A stretch of DNA of 12,825 nucleotides from Phoronis ovalis. Taxonomy: Eukaryota; Phoronida; Phoronidae. The stretch is from NCBI GenBank assembly GCA_028565635.1, contig JAOXYB010042293.1, positions 1 to 12,825 on the forward strand. Direction: 5' to 3'. A program made the position numbers and the translations under genes. Below, piece by piece: positions 1 through 12,825 of this stretch. The notes beneath the pieces were generated by a model. That model did not search any database and was not told where the DNA came from. It worked only from the letters and a program-made list of their open reading frames with translations. The first letter of the stretch is position 1. The number at the start of each line of letters is the position of its first letter.

Positions 1-684
1 TATCATTCCATTTTGTATGTAGAAGATCTAATGAGTCCTTTTCTTACTTTGTACAGAAACTAATTGTTATGTACAAAAATATCGTTACTGAAAACTGTTC
101 CGTACTTCATGCAAATATATTAAATATTTTATAGATAAATATAATATATCTAAATAAATTACAAATAAATATAAAAATCTACCGTATATATGTACAATAA
201 CCCACATACTGTGGTACAGATAGTTTCATTTCAATATAAAGCCAATAAGGAAAATATTGGAAAATAGAAAAATTCAAGAATTATTAAATTAATTTTCTCC
301 TGAGAAATAACAATTACAAACGTTTAACATTTTGTAAACTTTCGAAGAACTCTGAACATTCACACACATTATACACGCATAAAAGATTGACAATTGACAA
401 AATTTGTAAGAACAACAGTATGAATTTAAAACAAATTCTGAAGATTTTTTTTTGTCCTAAAAAGTATACACGTGCAAAATATTTTCCTTTTTAAAAAATC
501 ATGAGACAAAAAAGATGCAATTTTTATACAACAAAGAACATGTTAGAGCTACAAAAGTCGAAATATGAAGGTTCGCAAACCGGTCTCAAGGAAAAAATCA
601 AGCACTAAAGTAAATACATAACTTTGCGCATATTTCGTAACCACTGTTTCGCACTAGATTAGATTAACTTTGATTACCGAAATA
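1..684. other. AT-rich 3' flank, no gene seen
   Basis: I find no exon, RNA gene or convincing repeat. The sequence is AT-rich with short poly-A and poly-T runs (for example 445-452). It is probably intergenic, downstream of the Osr gene. Confidence 0.5.
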
Positions 685-690
685 TTTATT
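685..690 (-). terminator. Candidate poly(A) signal of the Osr gene
   Basis: The first minus-strand AATAAA after the stop codon at 1431 (plus strand TTTATT). It gives a 3' UTR of roughly 750 nt. I saw no other canonical hexamer between 1430 and 1, which makes it the best candidate, but no clear GU-rich downstream element is visible. Confidence 0.4.
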
Positions 691-1430
691 GTTTAAGTTC
701 AGACTTTGAAAAATACAATCTGTCATTTAGAGTCAGGAAGAAAGATAGAAGCAACAAGACTCGCTGTATCATGACGTATCTATTGCGTATCTATTTATGC
801 GCATAAGCAGATATACCTATATTTTCATTTACATCATTTTACTTTCTTATAGAGTAAATGAATATGATACGTAAGTAATTGCTGATTAGGTTGAAGATTC
901 AAAAATAATAATTAATAATATGTTACAACCAGCCGTTTCATGTTCTTCCGGAGTTTAAGATACTAGATCCTTCTGGTAAGGAAGTATTCTGGCAGAAGAC
1001 GAAACGTCAAAGTTTATGTCGTGACATATTGTTATGATTATTTTAGTGCAGAAAAATAAAAAATAAATTATTATTTCTAGTGGCACATAGAGATACACCC
1101 CAGACAATCAGGCATAGTATCACTATGGTCATTTGACTCTAGAAAACTATCAACTATAATCCTTAAAAGCGAAACTACCGTTAACAAACAATACACGATC
1201 GAAAATGTTCTTGCTGTATGTTGAGAAATAACCAGAAAAACTCCTTCAGGTCACTTATAAGCAAAATCTGTTCACCTCCTAGCGGCAGAATAATGAACTT
1301 AAATAGAAATTCTCTTAGCTTTGACGTACATAAAGCGTACTATTGTATTAAAACATGTTTGAAAATCTCACTCCTGTATCCGCTTAAAGTTCGTTTTTTA
1401 CAAGAATTGCTCTTTTTGAGTACAGTGTCT
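691..1430 (-). other. Probable 3' UTR of the Osr gene
   Basis: About 740 nt between the stop codon and the candidate poly(A) signal. It is AT-rich with no coding exon on either strand. It holds an inverted repeat CTTCTG/CAGAAG (970-975 and 993-998) that could form a small hairpin, and a short tandem repeat with a palindrome at 773-806, listed separately. Confidence 0.45.
773..806. repeat. 12-bp tandem pair next to a perfect palindrome
   Basis: GACGTATCTATT (773-784) is followed directly by GCGTATCTATTT (785-796), two near-identical 12-mers. These run into TTATGCGCATAA (795-806), a perfect 12-bp palindrome. It lies in the probable 3' UTR. No function is known. Confidence 0.6.
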
Positions 1431-9652
<8,222 letters not shown>

Positions 9653-10869
9653 ATTGTGTAACTGTTATGTGTTGTGTCTTGTAACCGGTTTTAACAAGAA
9701 AATAGATAACAGTTTTTGGGTATCTTTGTTGGCGATGAACTTTCAATGTCAAACAGGACAATTTGATGTTTCACAGGTGTCCGAAGTTCGTCGCCGCCTT
9801 TCCCTACATTCCCTTTTTAAATCTTTAAATGACAAATTACAAGTTATCAAACTTGGCAAAAAAAAGTCAAAACAAATTCTGATCTTTAAGGTTGTTATTC
9901 TATTCTTTTCAACTTTCAGATATTTTTGTCTTTACTCGCAAACTACGCAGCTATAATAAAATTCTTCAGTGCGGAAATGAAGCGATGCTCTTCCTGAATG
10001 TTTACACGTAACTAAATGTATACCTCAAGGCATCTTAAATATATAGGCATTCCTCGGAAAAGTCATGCGGCCGACTGAATGGCGACTGACAGCTTATAGG
10101 ACAAGTTACTTGTCTTGTATAGATTTTTAATCGGTAAGGTACACACTCTCAATTTTCGTTCTTGCGGTATTTGTACCAGGTACCTGACACACCTCATCAT
10201 CGGATTAACCCAATTTAATTATTATTATGATAATACTTGCTTAGTGCTTTGTTTCGCGCGTTACTAATGTTTTAAAGCGATAACAAGTTTTGATTTTTAT
10301 AAATTCTATAAAAAAGAATACAAGTTGTTGAAGAAAATTGTTTTGAAATAAAAACAAGAATTTTACTTTTGTTTGCATAGAATCCTTTGTTTAAACACCT
10401 GCTTAATTATATGTGGCGGATAGTGCATTGCGTGATTTACAATATGTCCTTATTAGTTTAAACGAAACCAGTGGGATTTTATTGAATCTGTAAATATCAC
10501 ACTTCACAGTAAATTTGCTTCCATTAAAATAAATTATGACAGTAGAAGGGATCACAAATGCAACAGTTCTATTTAAGTTTATTTGATAAATCTGCGAAAT
10601 TATTTTTAAAAAAAGTGGGCTTTTATTCTGAGAAATCAAAAACTGCGATAATAGAATTACGGGATCTCCTGTTACTTACAAGACAGAACCCGTTTCGCTC
10701 GTAATTATGGCCCGGTTACTGAAGTTTTGCTTGTTTTATATGCATATCTAATTTTATTCTGGTTCATACTATAATAATATTATCTAGAACGACGACAAAC
10801 GTTGGCTTTGTTTAAACTATTAAAACTTGGTGTTAAAAGTTAGAGATCGTATCCTGTTTGACAAACCCA

Positions 10870-10920
10870 AGGTGTAAGAATTTACTGTGCATTTCTTCAC
10901 ACCTTTCAAATCCGACACCT
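10870..10920. promoter_or_regulatory. Cluster of three T-box half-site hexamers
   Basis: AGGTGT (10870-10875), TCACACCT (10897-10904, the reverse of the full AGGTGTGA half-site) and ACACCT (10915-10920, within CACCTG). The first two face each other. Three more hexamers lie between here and the start codon at 9775-9780, 10189-10194 and 10395-10400. Binding is inferred only. Confidence 0.25.
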
Positions 10921-11329
10921 GTGCCCAACCACTGTTCAATATACATATGTTCAAAATGTATTACAAACAATAGGAAGTCATTTGTGGCTCATTCTTTATT
11001 GTAAACAAACACAATTAGTCTTCACTTATTTCAATCGGGTTTCTCAATGATCAACTTTATCGGAAAATAGTTTTTTGTTTTGTGTTATAGCTACCGTTCT
11101 CGTTTCTCATACAAATGTCACGTTGTTTCTACTCAACCCTTTGTTATTTAAATTATGGAGTGAAATTTGATATGGATATAGGTAGAAAAGGTAAACGAAA
11201 CATATTTATAGACAAGCACTATACGCATTTAGAATCTTAATTCAATGAGTGTTGTTCAACGCCTAATACACAGCTACCTGTACCGGAAACCAAAGACAAC
11301 AAACAAACCAAAAGAAATATAACTTTTAA

Positions 11330-11593
11330 AAATTACCAAAACCCCAAATATCCGTTTTCATGTCAAAGAATTAAAAGACATTGTATTTTTCTTATCAGAA
11401 TGTATTAATCACAAAATGGCATGTATTTATTTCTTTATTTATTATTTATCGCTATGTATAACAAGAATTAAATTGGAGATTAACTAAACCCCAAATTTCC
11501 GTTTTCATGTTAAAGAATTAAAAGAAAGAGTATTTTCTTATCGGATTTTATTAATCACAAAATCTCGGTAAATTTGCTTATTTATTACTTGTC
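11330..11593. repeat. Diverged direct duplication, two copies of about 115 bp offset by 148 bp
   Basis: Copy 1 (about 11330-11450) and copy 2 (about 11478-11593) share long blocks in the same order: AAACCCCAAAT, TCCGTTTTCATGT, AAAGAATTAAAAGA, TTTTCTTATC, TATTAATCACAAAAT and CTTATTTATTA-like ends. Small indels and substitutions separate them. Neither copy encodes anything recognised. It may be a local duplication or two copies of an AT-rich repeat. Confidence 0.8.
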
Positions 11594-12460
11594 TGTTGGT
11601 GTTTAAAATGCATAGCCCACAGGTCACAACTTGATAGCAGAGCATGCCTGTGAATAAATTTCCTTCATAGGTAGCGGAACCATGCAGTAGAATTTGATGT
11701 TTTGAAAGTAAATGTGTCATTAGAAAAGTCATTGTTAGTCTACTGCATTCTGTAAAAACAAAGTCAGATTTTTTTTATATATTAATACCAAACAAAACTG
11801 CAACCTTTAGCATGATCAGCTGAGTATCAGTTTCATAGTAGTCGTTTTGGCATAACGAAAATAAGTACGTATATAATGCACACGCTAAATAATCAACCCG
11901 GGAAGTACAAACTGGAGGAATTTTATACCCAACAAGATAAAAGTAATAAACTACATATAAATGAAAATGTAACAATTCTGAATCATCACTAATTGTGTGG
12001 AGTACAAAATCGTGGCGAGGGTGAAGGGTGTTGTAGATACGGTTTGGCCACTAAGGTATGCAAAGACAATATATGCATAACTTAATTGCATATCTTTATC
12101 ATGCAAAACCTCACAACATTCAAACACACGGAACTTTACCTATGAGAATTCGTTATCTTCTTTTTTATTTAGAACTAATAAATAAAGGATGACACCATAC
12201 AGAGACCGAATAAATCAATACGCAACTGATTTTTTTAAGTACCTGAAAACACTTTAGGACCCATTAATTATATGTAACTTTTCTTGTATGCGTCTCCATA
12301 TTAACTAATAGAACAAATATATTTTTATTCTTTCAGCTATGCTGTGTTTGTTTATTAAAATATTTCACCTATGAATAGTTCCCCGAGTTTTATATTAAAG
12401 TACATGTGCACTAAGACTTTAGTCACCGGCCTCATGATCTTTTCTTAGGTACCGTTGCAC

Positions 12461-12486
12461 CAAACGTTTGTTTGCGGAAGCTTCCG
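12461..12486. repeat. Two adjacent perfect palindromes
   Basis: CAAACGTTTG (12461-12470) and CGGAAGCTTCCG (12475-12486) are both perfect palindromes, four bases apart, in an otherwise AT-rich stretch. The second is two head-to-head CGGAAG cores, the ETS-type sequence. This could be a protein-binding site pair or a chance arrangement. Confidence 0.7.
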
Positions 12487-12825
12487 ATAATGTATTTGAT
12501 GATGTGGGCTGTGATTAAATGATAGGTGTCAAAAAAGAATGAAAAGACTTTCTAGCTTAAATTTGCAGTGTAGAACTATAATCTGTGAACGTGGAAACTC
12601 TAATTGAATGGATTTCATCATGACAACGATGACCGTGACAGGATATAAGCAATTCGTAAGTATTAGATCATCGGTAAAAGTTAATTTTTTTGTTGTCTAA
12701 GTTTATATTCGGTGGAACTATCGGTATAATAATCGCAATGCAAGACGGGAAGTACTTGGGATTGACAAATACGCCAGAAGAACAAAACTAAAGTGTTGTT
12801 GTTTTAAATGGTAAAACAAATCTTA

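Larger units (their letters stand above)
9653..12825 (-). other. 5' leader and upstream flank of the Osr gene
   Basis: No coding exon is supported on either strand in these 3.2 kb. The 150 nt before the start ATG contain no other ATG on the minus strand; the next one (9808) is a start-stop ATGTAG. A TATAAG (10098-10093) with an initiator-like TCAGTC 20 nt further on (10078-10073) is a weak core-promoter candidate; the spacing is shorter than usual and a short upstream ORF would follow it. A GTAAGT at 10679 on the minus strand could be the donor of a non-coding first exon. The T-box-like sites, duplication and palindromes are listed separately. The rest is AT-rich and featureless to my reading. 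Confidence 0.45.

Noticed and set aside
28-60. Hammerhead ribozyme-like string CTAATGAGTCC followed by GAAAC
   Set aside because: The invariant core is CTGATGA, and the G is replaced by A. The bases before GAAAC cannot close stem II with GTCC.
9654-9956. Plus-strand open frame of 100 codons with a basic segment
   Set aside because: No recognisable domain, no neighbour on that strand, and it lies antisense to the likely Osr leader; probably chance.
10073-10098. TATAAG with TCAGTC as a firm promoter
   Set aside because: The spacing is short for a TATA-initiator pair, TATA-like strings are common in this AT-rich DNA, and an upstream ORF would begin at once. Mentioned only as a weak candidate.

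Overview
This window is AT-rich animal (metazoan) genomic DNA holding one recognisable gene, on the minus strand: an odd-skipped-related (Osr/odd/bowl family) C2H2 zinc-finger transcription factor. Nothing points to a prokaryote, plasmid or virus. The coding sequence is split into short exons with canonical GT/AG borders. The fingers read ICHKAF, HKTLH and SPHKCPTCGRTF, which is closer to what I recall of vertebrate OSR1/OSR2 than of Drosophila Odd/Bowl (ICGKAF, HKILH). This suggests a non-insect animal such as a lophotrochozoan or invertebrate deuterostome, but the placement is weak.

Reading the minus strand (descending coordinates), the model is: 3.2 kb of upstream flank and leader (12825-9653); a 25-nt first coding exon (9652-9628); a 4.8-kb intron; a Pro-rich N-terminal exon (4815-4450); an exon with the family motif FDFAHLAEAATQE (4114-3961); fingers 1-2 (3230-2994); finger 3 (2129-2030); and fingers 4-5 with the stop (1622-1431). 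A candidate poly(A) signal follows at 690-685. Phases agree at all five junctions (1, 1, 2, 2, 0) and give 1074 nt, or 357 residues. The first exon is inferred from an upstream in-frame stop, a good donor and matching phase; the other five are secure by family homology and splice sites.

The non-coding DNA is mostly featureless AT-rich sequence, with several exceptions. There is an isolated GC-rich, hairpin-dense block of about 150 bp in intron 1, and a cluster of consensus-like transcription-factor sites in the same intron. An AGGTGT (T-box half-site) enrichment and a twin palindrome lie upstream of the gene. An exact Osr-type site lies inside the gene's own intron 4. There is also a decayed minisatellite and a diverged direct duplication.

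The most interesting reading is at the end of the third finger. Intron retention with an intronic poly(A) signal, or use of a second donor 10 nt downstream, would each give a three-finger protein. This echoes the three- and five-finger forms known for vertebrate Osr2. I found no undescribed multi-gene system; this is a developmental regulator locus in largely ordinary intronic and intergenic DNA.
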